Part shown: positions 22,194 to 33,389 of the stretch, piece by piece
Numbering within the stretch: the first letter of the stretch is position 1
How the letters are laid out: each line of letters starts with the position of its first letter
DNA from: Macrosoma leucophasiata
Taxonomy: Eukaryota > Arthropoda > Insecta > Lepidoptera > Hedylidae
Reading direction: 5' to 3'
Length of the DNA stretch: 64,000 bases
Assembly (NCBI GenBank): GCA_036365455.1
Contig: JAWQUS010000016.1
Coordinates: 17,011,001-17,075,000 of the forward strand
Notes under the pieces: generated by a model
Databases searched by the model: none
Told to the model about the DNA's origin: nothing
What the model saw: the letters and a program-made list of their open reading frames with translations, nothing else
Translations under genes and position numbers: made by a program

Positions 22194-22460
22194 TTTTTTT
22201 ATGTAATGGAAGTAGCAAACAAGCATGCAGTTCACATTGATGTTAAGTGATGACTGCAGCCTATAAACACCCACACAATGACCAAGGTCAAAATGCAGAT
22301 GCGTTATCACTCCTGAGGCCTAAGGTGTTATGCCTCTGTGCCGGAAATTACAGGGCCGTACATTACCACCTGCCCGGAACACGATAGTGCTGAACACTAC
22401 CATTTAGCGGCAAGTATATAAGATAACGCGAGCTCCGTCACTGGAGCTCTACCACCAGTC
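22194..22460 (-). repeat. S1 repeat, well preserved
   Basis: Reverse copy with all blocks, ending gctccgtcactggagctcta. About 25 bp are missing near the 5' end of the element. Confidence 0.8.
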
Positions 22461-22984
22461 AAGAAGTCAAAGAGTCCAAAGAAGTTTTTCTCTATACTTA
22501 ATCTACGTAACAATCATCTTACGCAATTTCAATTACAAAACACGGGGAAACGTTGATCTTTATTCCAAGTAATATAAAAGTACAAAGTTGTAAAAGCAGT
22601 GAAGCTCCGACGTGTTTATATGAATTGAGATGAACGTGAGCGAGATGGTCCATTAAATATGCAAAGGTCTAAATAATAAAGCCCTCCCGTGTGAAGTCAC
22701 GCTCAATTTCAGGTTCCTTCGGATTGACGAGTTTTATCACGGAACGACATCAAAGGCAATGAAACAAGCGCTGAAATATTGAGCTGTTGCAATAATGTTA
22801 GTTTTATAATTCGAATATCCATACAATACCTAGCTGTGGTCTTAATAATAAATAATAACACTGAGTAACAACCTAATATAATAACAGCACGTATCCCTTG
22901 TAATATATATATTTTTCGTAATTACACATACGAGTGAACTTTAGAAATTAAAGAATAAACGGAAACACCACCGACCCCATATAG

Positions 22985-23070
22985 GTTAAAAATCAAAAAG
23001 GGAATGCAAAATTTGACGCATTGGTGTGGGACTTCGGTAGTTTAGTGTAAAGCGGTTGGACTGGTTATTT
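22985..23070 (+). repeat. Truncated tRNA-like repeat
   Basis: Shares the flank 'aaaagggaatgcaaaatttg' and acgcattggtgtgggac with the copy at 1862-1979. It keeps the intact acceptor half ACTTCGG and box A (TAGTTTAGTG) but stops in the anticodon arm. Confidence 0.5.
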
Positions 23071-23317
23071 AGTTTTTTCTTTAATTTGTAAAGCACGTAC
23101 ACCCGTACACAATAAAATTACAGACGCACCTATCCCCAGCAACCTGAGCAAGTGAATGCCTCAGATTCATGCACCCACAAATACGAGTATACCTGTGCAC
23201 TCATTCACTCACTGTTTGTATGCATCACGCTTATGCATACAAACACGCGCAAATACGAACATTGTTTTTTTTTACTATTTTACCACTACTTTGTAAATTC
23301 CTACATCTAAATGGTGC

Positions 23318-23523
23318 TCCATGCTGCGTCGCTCGTCAGCTCGTCGCTACATGCGCTCTTTGCTATGCCGCTCATCGCTACGATGCTGTAGGTCGCTACG
23401 TCGCTCGTCACTACGTTGTGCGTTGCTACGAAGCGGTTCACTATGTCGCTCCTAGCTTCGTTGCTCGTTGGTATGTCGCTTGTTGCTACAAAACGAGTTG
23501 CTACGGCGCTCGTCGCTTTGTTG
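23318..23523. repeat. Decayed minisatellite, about 15-bp period
   Basis: Imperfect units around cgctacgtcgctcgt. Because 15 is a multiple of three, the + strand stays open for about 70 codons (recurring YVAR-like words). I regard the frame as a by-product. Confidence 0.7.
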
Positions 23524-23693
23524 CATAGTTATTTTAAAACTATTTGTTAAGATTATGAAATTGTTATTTTATACTCCTTAGTAATGAACGTCTTAGAGGA
23601 TTTCAATTAAAAAATAGGAGGAAAGGTAAATCTTTATGCAAGTAATATACATTTAAAAACATTGTTTTGTAAGCGTGCTTGTTTGATAACTAA

Positions 23694-23984
23694 AGGGTCA
23701 TAGCTCACTACTGCCACCCGGCACCCGACCAGCACCGCCTCGTTTTAAGGCGCCCACTCGTTGTCGACGGGTAAACGATGGTAAACGACGCGATGTTACT
23801 TGTGAAACACTCGCGGACCGCGCGCGTTCCATCTGAAAACAGCGAGTTGACAATGCAAAGTCAACGCATGACAAGCTAGCACCGCGCGCCGCCCGCGCAG
23901 CGCCGACAGCGACAGCGACGCGCAGACCGCTCGAGGCGGTCTGGCGCTGGTCGGATGCCGGGTGGCTCTAGTGAGCTATGACCC
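23694..23984. mobile_element. GC-rich MITE with about 50-bp TIRs
   Basis: Ends are inverted: gggtcatagctcacta / tagtgagctatgaccc, then gccacccggca and gaccagc shared by both arms. taa on both sides may be a 3-bp target duplication, as in PIF/Harbinger elements. The interior is much richer in CG than its surroundings. Confidence 0.75.
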
Positions 23985-24373
23985 TAATATAAATTATGTA
24001 GATTTAGTTAAAATATACGTGCTTCCTGGTTCGTCAACGCTAGCTGTCAATAACTCGTCTCGTGAAATTTATTGTGCTCCATTAGTATTCTAGTGGGACG
24101 CAGACTTGCATAATCAGTATGAATACGATTTTGTTGTTTTGCATACAAATCCGATTTAGCATCTAAATCCAGCCGGATTACCTAGATTTCGGTGAATTTC
24201 TGAATTAACATACAGTATTTTATACAGCTACGGGTGATACAACAGTGACAGAGTTCAAAAGCGGTAGTGTTTAGAACTACCATGTAAAGCAGTAATTTTG
24301 TAATGTAGTAATGTTGTTACTAACACTCTTCTAGCGATAAGGCCGCCCTTTGTATCACATGTAGCTGTTTTTG

Positions 24374-24520
24374 ACGTGACAACGTCTTAAATTAGGTTGC
24401 GGCTCGGAGTCACTCATGAAAAAGTGTAACGCCCGGTAACGTAACGATGAGTCGCCGAACGAGAGAGAGGCCTGCCGGACCGGCGAATTCCTTTCTACCG
24501 AGAAAAAGACGTTGTCACGT
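24374..24520. mobile_element. Short TIR element (147 bp)
   Basis: acgtgacaacgtctt and aagacgttgtcacgt form the ends. The interior is GC-rich with cgccgaacgagagagagg. The minus-strand frame across it is fortuitous. Confidence 0.6.
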
Positions 24521-25594
24521 AAAATCTCCGCCCGTAAAACCGACTTTACAGGCAACCAGTTTTTTTTTTTCATGTAATTGTTTCTTTTTTGGTCTGCAAT
24601 AAAGTGTATTGTTTTATTACCTACCTATGACTTCTAGCACGGAGGTAAAAAAACACATCTATTCGCGTAGTTAATGCTTAGGCAACGCATCAACATTCAA
24701 ATCTCAGTTTTTAGGGTCTCGTAGCCGACAGACTTTTAGACCTTAGTTGTTATGTCTCTCTCCCCTCCCTATTGTCACGCTGTGTCACGCTGTCTGTGTC
24801 CCCATGCACACGACTTTCTTTTTCAAATCAGGAATAGTCTAACGAAATATTAATTTAAAATATTTTCATGAACTACGAACGTTATGTTGCCATGGACCCC
24901 TCCCACCCCCTGTCACATTTTGTCACGCTCAGCGAGACCCCTCCCCCCCTTGTATGCGAACGTGTAAGGACGGCCCCTAATCACTAACCATCAAAATGAA
25001 AGTATGCTTGTACCTGCAAGCTTGCCATTTTGTTAACAAAACTAAATACTTTGATTTATCTACTCGTAGCTGAGATATAAAATAGGATATCTAGCCTAGT
25101 CTAAGCTCAATCAGTATTCCGTAAGAAGTGAGGACTTAACACACAATAGTCAGTATGTTAGGACAATAGATCGTTATGGTCGGTTAGCATCGATTAACCA
25201 ATTACAGAAGAACGACTTCGCTGCTAGAATTAGATTGAGTATCTTTAATGTTTATGCCCGTATTGTCTTAAGTTCGATTGATAACCTACAATATCTGTAC
25301 TTCCATTAGTATGTAACTTGCATATAGATATAATATCTTCGATATGTTTAAAAATAACGATTGTGAGCAAATGTAAAAAAACGTGGATGTCAAGTAAAGA
25401 CCGCAGCCTGTAGGGGAAGTACGTCCAAAATGACATATCGTTTTATCAATCATCAATAGCTTTAATATTATTTATAATAGAAACATTTTTTTTTTCTTAG
25501 ACCTTTGCCGATATTAATTGGTTAACAGAGAGAAATCATATAGATTTTGTCAGAAAAATCAACAATTACAAAAATATTTAGTATTTAATGAAGA
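24521..25594. other. Low-complexity and old repeat scraps
   Basis: Tandem tgtcacgct words at 24772-24800 and 24914-24932 and a short S1-like scrap at 25385-25440. No gene seen. Confidence 0.4.
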
Positions 25595-25923
25595 CAGTGC
25601 CGGATAAAGCCGGTGCGGGGCCCGTAGCAAATATGACCATGGGGCCCTAGAGTTACATTGCCTACTGAAATTTAGGATGTAAATAAAACAACATTTACGA
25701 AAAGGAATCGAAAACAAATTTAGGGGATTCCCCCTTGTAAGTATTGTGGTATTGCCAACTTGCAACAAAATAATATAGGTACCTATATAATTAGTGGTCA
25801 ACGCTCCCTTTGAGAATAGCTAAGGTGTATTACATATTTTTTTTTTGGGCACAGGCACGGGGCCCCCAATGGCGCGGGGCCCGTAGCATTTGCTACTCCT
25901 GCTATATGACTAATCCGGCACTG
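25595..25923. mobile_element. hAT-like MITE, family h1, copy 2
   Basis: Same TIR and body as 10288-10592, 329 bp. The flanks are a perfect 8-bp duplication, aatgaaga, at 25587-25594 and 25924-25931, which fixes the ends and the hAT-type assignment. Confidence 0.9.
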
Positions 25924-26023
25924 AATGAAGATCAAGAAAAATCCGACACGAGTCGTATGGACTTAATGACATACACAGCCATCAACATAACAAAAATGAT
26001 AAAATAAGTGATAACAATAAAAA

Positions 26024-26491
26024 TTAATTGCACAATTGGCAAACAATTTTTTTGGTACGCTTTGGCATATCAGCACAGGCTGCGTGAACCCAATGACTGC
26101 ACCGCCTGCACCTCAACCACCCCTCACCAGGCTTTGAACGTGAGTAGAGATCGTTGCAGTAAATATAGGCAAAATCATCTTCGAAAAGCGAGTTCTTGGA
26201 CCATTGAAACTCGCATGTTTGGATTAACGCGTACAGTTTCAAGTAGCTTGATGTGCTGAACCAATTGTCTCTCCATTTCAAGAGGAAATGTTAGCTGAAA
26301 TCGGCCTAAACCTGTTGCTGCAGGTGCAACTGTTTTATTTTGTTCCAAAGCATGCCGCCTTAGTGTAGGTTTGAAGATCTTAGAAACCAGAAGCCAACCC
26401 ATTTTTTCTCTTTAACAGCTTCAATAGCTTTTTTCATCGCTTCTGGACTCCATGATTGCCAATTACTTATCCTCTTATAATTTAATGGCAT
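26024..26491 (-). pseudogene. Transposase remnant: N-terminal helix-turn-helix joined to C-terminal zinc domain
   Basis: From ATG 26491 the minus strand reads MPLNYKRISNWQSW, PEAMKKAIEAVKEK. A +1 shift follows, then GWLLVSKIFKPTLRR, GLGRFQLTFPLEMERQLVQH, and a stop. A third segment has CNDLYSRSKPGEGW, LRCRRCSHWVHAACAD and KKIVCQLCN (a PHD-like Cys/His pattern). This is the two ends of a pogo/Tigger-like transposase with a psq-type HTH. The DDE catalytic core, normally several hundred residues, is absent. It cannot be active. Confidence 0.65.
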
Positions 26492-26527
26492 ATTGCCATA
26501 CCGATACGTTGCCACGCTCAAGACCTA

Positions 26528-26674
26528 AGTTTTACCGCATTACCTAATCTGTCTGCCGCCAAATAGTAGTTCAGCACTATCGTATTCCGGTAGAGTGACA
26601 ATGTACTTCTCCGTAATTTCCGGCCATCAATGTAAACTACTTGCAGGTTTGCCAACCTCATAATAAAAAAAACA
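26528..26674 (+). repeat. S1 repeat, internally deleted
   Basis: cgcattacctaatctgtctg, ttcagcactatcgtattcc, then a jump to catcaatgtaaact and tttgcc plus an A run. Confidence 0.6.
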
Positions 26675-27250
26675 CTGAATGCACCTATGTCTTTTGAGTA
26701 TTGAACCCTAAAAATGTTCGGCAAGCGCCTATTTTTCCGATCAAAACTTTAACTGATCGAAGTTGACCTTTCAAATTTTTTCATCCAATTTAAACTTCAG
26801 TGAAAACAGCTCAGAAATATTCACGGCTCAGCGGGAAAGATATCGCAACTCATTATAAATTTTATGACTGGCGCCTGAACGCTCGACCACCGACAGCGGG
26901 CTATAAAAGACGGCACTAATTCACTATATATATCAGTTAATGCTAGTACAGATTTTTGTTTAGTGGTTTCACTTTTAAAAATGAAACAGAATTGAAACAG
27001 GCACGATTGCTGTTTCAATGTTTGAAATTCATTTTTTAACCAACTAAGAACGGCGACGTTTGGCGCCGACACAAAATTTTATTTTTTGCTTTCCAGTTTC
27101 ATTTATTTTAGGCGGTTTCATTTTTTTGTAAAAAAAAAGTTTTTTTTTATTCATAGCTTCATAATAGTAACTAGACAATAGTTGCATCAAAATATTTGTT
27201 AAATGTGACAGTAAGTTGACCCTGACTTCCTTTGACTAAAATTGAAAGAC

Positions 27251-27555
27251 TGCCTCGGTAGCCAAGTGGTAACAGGCCACTACTACTACGCTGAGGTCCT
27301 GGGTTCGATTCCCGGATAGGGGGTTATCAGAGATAATGGTGTAAAGTCGTTTATCTCTGGTTCTATTGGGATTATTCCATTTTCTAGAAATTTCCCAGTA
27401 CCTCAAAGTTTGGTAATGTGCCCGGAGATGTCAACAGGCTCGCCACCTGTTACATGGGCCAAAACGTAACCAGCGAATCGTGGATGTTTGCATGTATGCT
27501 TGAATGCATGCATTTACCTCTGCCTACCCCTTCGAGGATTACAGGCGTGAAGTTA
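27251..27555 (+). repeat. S2 SINE, full length
   Basis: Head tgcctcggtagccaagtggt (box A) and box B GGGTTCGATTCCC 50 bp later, then the S2 body to gattacaggcgtgaagtt. The best copy of the family here, still mutated. Confidence 0.85.
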
Positions 27556-28284
27556 CGAAGTCTGCGTGGCATTTACCTATACTTTAACTTTGTTAAAGTA
27601 CCGGTTAAAAAAAATTGTTACACCATTTAAAAATTGTTATACCTACCCATGACGTCATAACCTTAACAAACACACTATTGTGTTAACTGTAACCATCGAA
27701 GAAGCGCTGGTTAAAGTAACTGTTACTGTCAAATATCTGTCAGATCTGCAATAACTATTAAAATTAGTCTTAAATGTTGCCAATAAAAATATAAAAAAAT
27801 ATTAAATGCGTTGTACTAAAGTATTTTTGTATAAATAAATACTATTTGTCTTAGAAACATATACCTAGTCAATAAGTGATAGTTTTTAAAGATATATTTC
27901 AAACGTTGCGTGTAGTGAAGTCAAGAAATGTTAGAATAAATACTGCGTTTTTGTGTAACTTTGACACAATAAAAGTTGTTGGAAATTGTTTAAAGATTCT
28001 AAAAGTGACTTGACTTTTAATTCACTATTTTTTGTCATTTCAGATATATGTTTTCTCATACTATAATACTCCAATTTTCGTAAATTTTGTACTTTTACAT
28101 TCCATTTACATTAAATATTCATATGATATGATAAAAGGTGCTGATTTTGTACCCTTTTTTCATAATTTTAGGAAAATAGCACTGTACTATGGTATATAGC
28201 CATCATATGTAAAACCGTCGAAAATCTGCAAAAATATTTTAAAAAGTGCTACACGCAACAATACGTCCGGCGCAATTATTCTCG
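27556..28284. promoter_or_regulatory. Repeat-poor stretch upstream of the candidate exon
   Basis: An 11-mer, gttgcgtgtag, at 27905-27915 recurs inverted at 28250-28260. It contains GCGTG, which fits the RCGTG core bound by HIF-type factors, but it could equally be a TIR. AT-rich otherwise. Confidence 0.25.
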
Positions 28285-28593
28285 TATAAAACGCAATATT
28301 CCTTTCAGTCAATATTGAAAAGAAATCTCACAACTAAAGCGCATGCAGCATGCAAACTAACCCCGTATTACGTTAATCTAGCCGAAGCCCTTCAGTGGCT
28401 GTAGTAAACAAATGAAACCCGACGTTAGTACGCCTCCAGACTGTGAGACGACTAAACGTGCTTTCAACCTATTGACGATTTTCGTACACATTTTAAGCGA
28501 TATTAAATTAATAATTTCTCGTGAAATGTAGTGACAGTGAAAAACAGTGTTTTTGAAAACCACCGCTGATTCTGGATTATAATACATTATTGA
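28285..28593 (+). promoter_or_regulatory. Candidate promoter and non-coding first exon (globin B?)
   Basis: TATAAAA lies at 28285-28291. Initiator-like TCAGTC and TCAATA sit at 28305-28314, giving a slightly short TATA-to-start spacing of 22-26 nt. About 280 nt later comes a strong donor, GAG|gtaaga, with gt at 28594. The stretch from about 27560 to 28700 is nearly free of repeats, unlike its surroundings, as expected for retained promoter sequence. The first acceptor in a known gene on this strand is that of globin B at 45676, so this could be its 5' UTR exon with a 17-kb intron. No long open frame is present. This is inference from signals only. Confidence 0.35.
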
Positions 28594-28716
28594 GGTAAGA
28601 TCGCAAAAAAAAAAATTTTGCTGTCATACGTGTTTGTAAATTATATCATACGTTTTAGCATGCGAAATCTACATCTGTCTGTCTGTCTTAGTAATTTAGT
28701 AATAGATTATTTTAAT

Positions 28717-28984
28717 GTATTGATGGTGGCAAACAAGCATGCAGTTCACATTGATGCTAATTACTGACTGCAGCCCATATACACTTACACAAAGGCGAAA
28801 GAAAGATGCGTTGCTATCCCTGAGACCTAAGTTGTTATGTCTCTGTGATAATTATTACACGGCCATACATTACCATCTAGATGGAACACGATAGTTCTGA
28901 ACACTATTTTTTGCAGCAGATTGATTAGGTAATACGGTGGTGCCTACGCTCTCGAGCCTACACTGGAACTCTACCACCAGTAAA
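28717..28984 (-). repeat. S1 repeat
   Basis: Reverse copy, ggtggcaaacaagcatgcag to tctaccaccagtaaa, 120 bp after the candidate donor at 28594. Confidence 0.75.
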
Positions 28985-29549
28985 GACATCTTCTACGCAA
29001 CCCTAAAAAAAAGATATCTATTTTAAAATAACAATCACATTGTCTCTGTTTTATTAACATAAACTGCCTAACGTAAGATTCAAATGTGAGATGTTGAATA
29101 TAGGCAGGTGCCTATATGACCCAAAGTTTGATAAGTACATTTTCATTACAAGAATCCCATGTATTTTGCGAGGCGTCGAATGTAACCCATTACAAAGTAC
29201 AAATTATTATATCAAAATTATCGAAAGGTTGGACCTATGTAACGCGCAAGCCTAACAAAGAATGGAGTCGTCGTCAGACATAAAAATAATAAAACATCTG
29301 GCTGTTCAAGTCTGGCTTATGGTGACTGGCTGGACTTAGTCTGGCTGGTTATGTTATCTGCACAGACACAACCAAGTAGCCAGCGTCATACACCAGCAAC
29401 TTGCTTTGTTAAATGGTCTAGAAGCCGAGGAAGTGCCATACTATACTACATGTATGTGCTCAACCCAGTTCTCGGGAATGGCAGTATCACACAGTACTGC
29501 AATCGATCTATCATCTACTGACTGCTGACAAGACAACAACACAACATAT

Positions 29550-29830
29550 AGTAAAGTTGCTAATGAACCTGAAATGGTTTTGGTAGATCGAACGGAGCGC
29601 CGTGCAGATCATCGACATCACCATAACGAGAATCTCGTGAAAACTGAGAAAGATAAAGAATTAAAATTACTGGGTCTAGCTCACGAGATTGTTGGCATGT
29701 GGCAAGTGGATTTGGCGATCATAGTACAGATAGTGGTTTCGGTCAATAGCCTTACAGCAAGAGTCTCGACCAACACCTTAAGAGACTGACGCTAGGCAGC
29801 TGGGTCAAGGGCTTGACACGGCACGAATAG
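29550..29830 (+). pseudogene. LINE-type C-terminal domain remnant
   Basis: Reads SKVANEPEMVLVDRTERR, HRHHHNENLVKTEKDKELK, LAHEIVGMWQVD, IVQIVVSVNSLTAR. After a frameshift near 29765 comes SLDQHLKRLTLGSWVKG. The order LVKTE-DK, LA-EI--MW, IV-IVVSA, L--HLK-L is a pattern I know from C-termini of insect retroelement polyproteins. Clade not assigned. Confidence 0.55.
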
Positions 29831-30737
29831 TGAGGAGGTTTCTTTCTCTGCCCTCCTAAGCACCGGCAGCCCGGTGATTTTTTTAAAGTCATACCTACAT
29901 ATATTACCATCACGTAGGTACACATTGGGATCACTTATTTACATATGTGTATATTTATTCTATTCTATTCTATTCAATTACCCCAATAGTTTTGAAGAAA
30001 ATGTCAGAGACAGAAAAGGACAGATAGAAAGCCAGAACACACGAGTGATTCTATAATAATCCCAATTTTTCCAAGCCTAAAGCTTCCATCTAAAAAGGAA
30101 CAATGAAATGAAAAAAGCATTTATAAAAGTTGCGCTCGTTACATAAAAAAGGGAGAAGAATTCAATTTATGGTAATGTGAAGAAATGTCGTACAAATACA
30201 AATATTTACTCGAGTGTATCGCACAAGGTCACACGTTGCGTGTACCAAATCAATCGAGCACATGAATTCAATCAACGCGATCGCCCAATAATAATAAAAC
30301 ATTTTTATCGGACATGAACTTTCATTGAGCTGCGGTTACAATGTAAATATTTTTAATTTCATGAAATGACAATTAAACTTAGGGTTGATGATTGCTTGAT
30401 TGATAACAACATACAGATGCCTACGCCCTCGGACACAATCAATCGAACTCTACCATCAGTTTTTTTGCCTGATTTTATTTGTTGCTATAGCGGTTACAGA
30501 AATACATTTGTGAAGATTTCTACTATCTAGCTATCTCGGTTAGACAGGTACATCCTGAAAACAGACAGACAGGCAGCGGAGTCTTTTAGTAATAGGATTC
30601 CGTACTTATCCTTTGGCTACGGAAAAAACCATCATCTAAAAAGGTACAATTACAAATTAATAAAGCATTTACAAACGTCGCGGTCGTTACATCAGCAGGG
30701 GAGAAGAGTTCTATTTATTTTAATGTACTTCACATTA
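29831..30737. other. No gene; a reversed S1 scrap
   Basis: ctacgccctcggacacaatc and aactctaccatcagt at 30420-30460 are an S1 end. The rest is unassigned. Confidence 0.4.
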
Positions 30738-30933
30738 TCTATACTTAATATTATAAAGCTGAAGGGTTTGTTTGTTTGCTTGAACGCGCTAATCTCAGGA
30801 ACTACTGGTCCGATTTAAATAGTTTTTTCAGTGTTAGATAGCCCATTTATCGAGGAAGACTATAGGCTATATATCATCACACTATGACTAATAGGAACAG
30901 AGCAGCGCGGGCGAAGCCGGGGCGGGCCGCTAG
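30738..30933 (+). mobile_element. Helitron-like short element
   Basis: A|TCTATACTTAATATTATAAA ... GGCGGGCCGCTAG|T, 196 bp. The terminal hairpin is built from gcgcgggcgaagccggggcg. Confidence 0.7.
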
Positions 30934-31019
30934 TCTTACATAATTACCAAATATATCAATTCATACAACGCGATCGCCCAATAATAATAAAACATTTTTG
31001 ATGCATAATAATTTGTAAT

Positions 31020-31155
31020 AGTGTACATAACGAATTTAAAAGGAAAACTATCACAGCCAAGTTTTTTTTACAACTAAGTTAAATTAATAAAAGGTACCTA
31101 CTAACTTGAAAAATAGCAATCCGAAAATGCGCGTGGCCTGACGCGCACTTTTTTT
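31020..31155 (+). repeat. Fragment of X element
   Basis: aaggaaaactatcacagcca and the end block gcgtggcctgacgcgcactt plus T run, as in the X copies at 49074 and 52669. Confidence 0.5.
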
Positions 31156-31372
31156 AGTAGATTGTTTGTGTGTGTGTAAACTCAGCCTTATTTTGAACGT
31201 TTTCCAACAGCAAATTGAAAAGGAAAATAAAAACGCATATGTACACGTTAATATTTTCATGGCTGTTAATTTAATACTCTTATGAAACGAATCAATCGGC
31301 ATTTATTATTGTTTTTTTATTCAATGTACCTGAAGTAACCACTAGATGATTTTTTAAAAAATGTTATATGGT

Positions 31373-31510
31373 AATAACAAGTATGAATTTCACATTAATG
31401 GTAAGTGACGACTGCAACCTATAGACATCTACACAAAAACCGGAGATCAATATGCAAATGCTTTGCTACTCTAGGGGCCTGTGATTTTTATTACGAGGAC
31501 ATACAGGTGT
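31373..31510 (-). repeat. S1 repeat, 3' half
   Basis: gacgactgcaacctatagac and atgcaaatgctttgctactc. Diverged. Confidence 0.55.
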
Positions 31511-31564
31511 ATATAAATTTATAAAATATATACCCTTTTATGTAATGTAATATGTAATAGAATA

Positions 31565-31799
31565 TACATATAAATATTATAATATGCGAAAGTTTGTATG
31601 TTTGTTTGTTACTCCTTCACGCAAAAACTGCTGAACCGATTTTTATGAAATTTGGCACACACATAGTAAGTCATTTAGATTAACACAGTTTTTTTTTCGA
31701 AAAAATGTTCCTGTGGGATGCCATGGGATGATTTGATGAGTTTCCACAGGTTACGCAAAAAGCGATGTACACGCGGGCGGAGCCGCGCGCAACAGATAG
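31565..31799 (+). mobile_element. Helitron-like element, 3' end ATAG
   Basis: taaatattataatatgcgaa near the left end, ctgaaccgatttttatgaaa inside, and acgcgggcggagccgcg hairpin before aacagatag|t. The 3' half matches 48758-48860. Confidence 0.6.
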
Positions 31800-31936
31800 T
31801 TATAAATAAAACATAGCGCAATAATTCGATTAATTTTCGAGTCGTGCGTGTGCCGTGTTCCGGATTGGACGTGTTATACATACTCAATTATTACAGTTTA
31901 GCGCGGCATTAGCCGTCGCTCGAAACTTTGGTTGCC

Positions 31937-33024
31937 ATGAGTGACACACTGGTGGCAAACGAGCTGCTGGCATTCTTGCAGCAGAAGCTGGATGTGATGG
32001 ACTGACCTAAAGCTGTTCATCAAATTTCAGCGAACAAGAAATCGCAACTGCCAAGGTGTTGCTGTATACGCTAAACAGAAGCGACCAGATGGTGTCCCGT
32101 AGACGTGACGGGACTAAGAAGAGTCTGCAGGACATAATTACCCTGCTGAAGGAGGTGGATCCTAATGAAGTTCCGACATTTGTGGCGAAGGACCTGAATA
32201 AGTTGCCTCCGGTAACCTTCGACCACGTAGATGTGACTTGCCTCTTAAGAGACATAGTTTCTCTGAAGGCGAGCTTAGCAGAGGTGCAAAATAAATAAGC
32301 CGCCTCCCAAGTTACCGTCGCTGATTTGCGCAATCAAATTAATGAGTTGCGTCATACTGTGACAGTAACGAGGTCACCGACGGTGTCTAATAACATTAAC
32401 ACCGTGCGAGGTGCTTGCCCCCTCGATGCATCGCCTGCAAGTTTCGCGTCAGCGGTATTGTCGCCGGCGCCGAGTGCTGTGCCTGCGGTATGCGCTGCCC
32501 GCGCGACCCGTACCCCCGCCCCCGTCCCCGCAGCCCCTCCCCGCGCTGCACGACCTCCAACACGACCGGTCCGAATGGTCACTGACAGCGATTCTGCGAC
32601 GATCCCTGCGAAGCCCAGACCTGAAAAGGCCACGAACTGGGCTGATGATAATGATGGTTTCGTGACGGTACAAGGGAGGAAGCGCCGTCAGCGAATCAAC
32701 AAGAACAGCTGCGGTAAGGCTCCGCTAGACCCCAATATAGGTCCGCACGCAGCGAAACCGAACACGCCGGTGTACATCTCCCGTCTCCACTACACGACCG
32801 AGGCGGAAGACGTCATGGATTTCTTACGTCGAAAGCTGAAATACACGCTGAGAGTGCAGCTGTTGGAGTCGCGCCGCAACGTCAACTTCAAGTCGTTCGT
32901 GGTGCGTGTGCCGACATTCCTGCTGCACCTCGTCATGGAGGCAAGCTTTTGGCCGCAAGATGTGGTGTTCCGTCGCTTCCGGGGACAAGTGCCACTCGAA
33001 CGCACAATGACACAGTGCAAGTGA
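31937..33024 (+). pseudogene. ORF1-like retroelement gene, one frameshift and one stop
   Basis: ATG 31937 begins MSDTLVANELLAFLQQKLDVMD. A frameshift at about 31999-32010 leads to SSNFSEQEIATAKVLLYTL and SLQDIITLLKEVDP. A TAA at 32296-32298 interrupts a frame that otherwise runs on with AASQVTVADLRNQINE, a Pro/Ala-rich linker, VTVQGRKRRQR, and VYISRLHY...VMDFLRRKL...WPQDVVFRRFRG to TGA 33024. The layout (coiled N-terminus, basic linker, RNA-binding-like C-terminus) fits ORF1-type proteins of insect retroelements. The downstream ATAA repeats (33155-33185) after AATAAA look like a retroposed 3' end. The C-terminal 232-codon frame is GC-rich. No neighbouring RT. Confidence 0.65.
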
Positions 33025-33389
33025 AGTGTACTAATATAGCTATAAGTTGTATGTACTAACACAATATAATATATATTAATATGTATGTTAGTTTATAAGG
33101 TATATATTTATATGGGCCTGTTGCTTAATTATAATCAAATTTGTTGCATGAAATAAATGGATAAATAAATAAATAAATAATAAAAAATGTGTTAATAGAG
33201 CTTCAAAGGTCTATCCTCTTAAGCTCTACCAACACAGTTTTTGACCACTGTAATGGCCGTATATTATTATCTGCATGATTTAGGTATCATTAAATGTTAG
33301 CATCCATCGCAGCATAGTAAGCGTTCAGAAATTCCAATATATAGACAATGACGTTGTTCAGAAATCGTCTCAAACTACATTGATATATC

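Noticed and set aside
24355..24573. 72-codon minus-strand frame
   Set aside because: Spans a TIR element; no family resemblance.
32007..32673. Minus-strand frames of 74-108 codons under the ORF1-like gene
   Set aside because: Shadows of the GC-rich plus-strand coding sequence, whose frame has consistent protein features.
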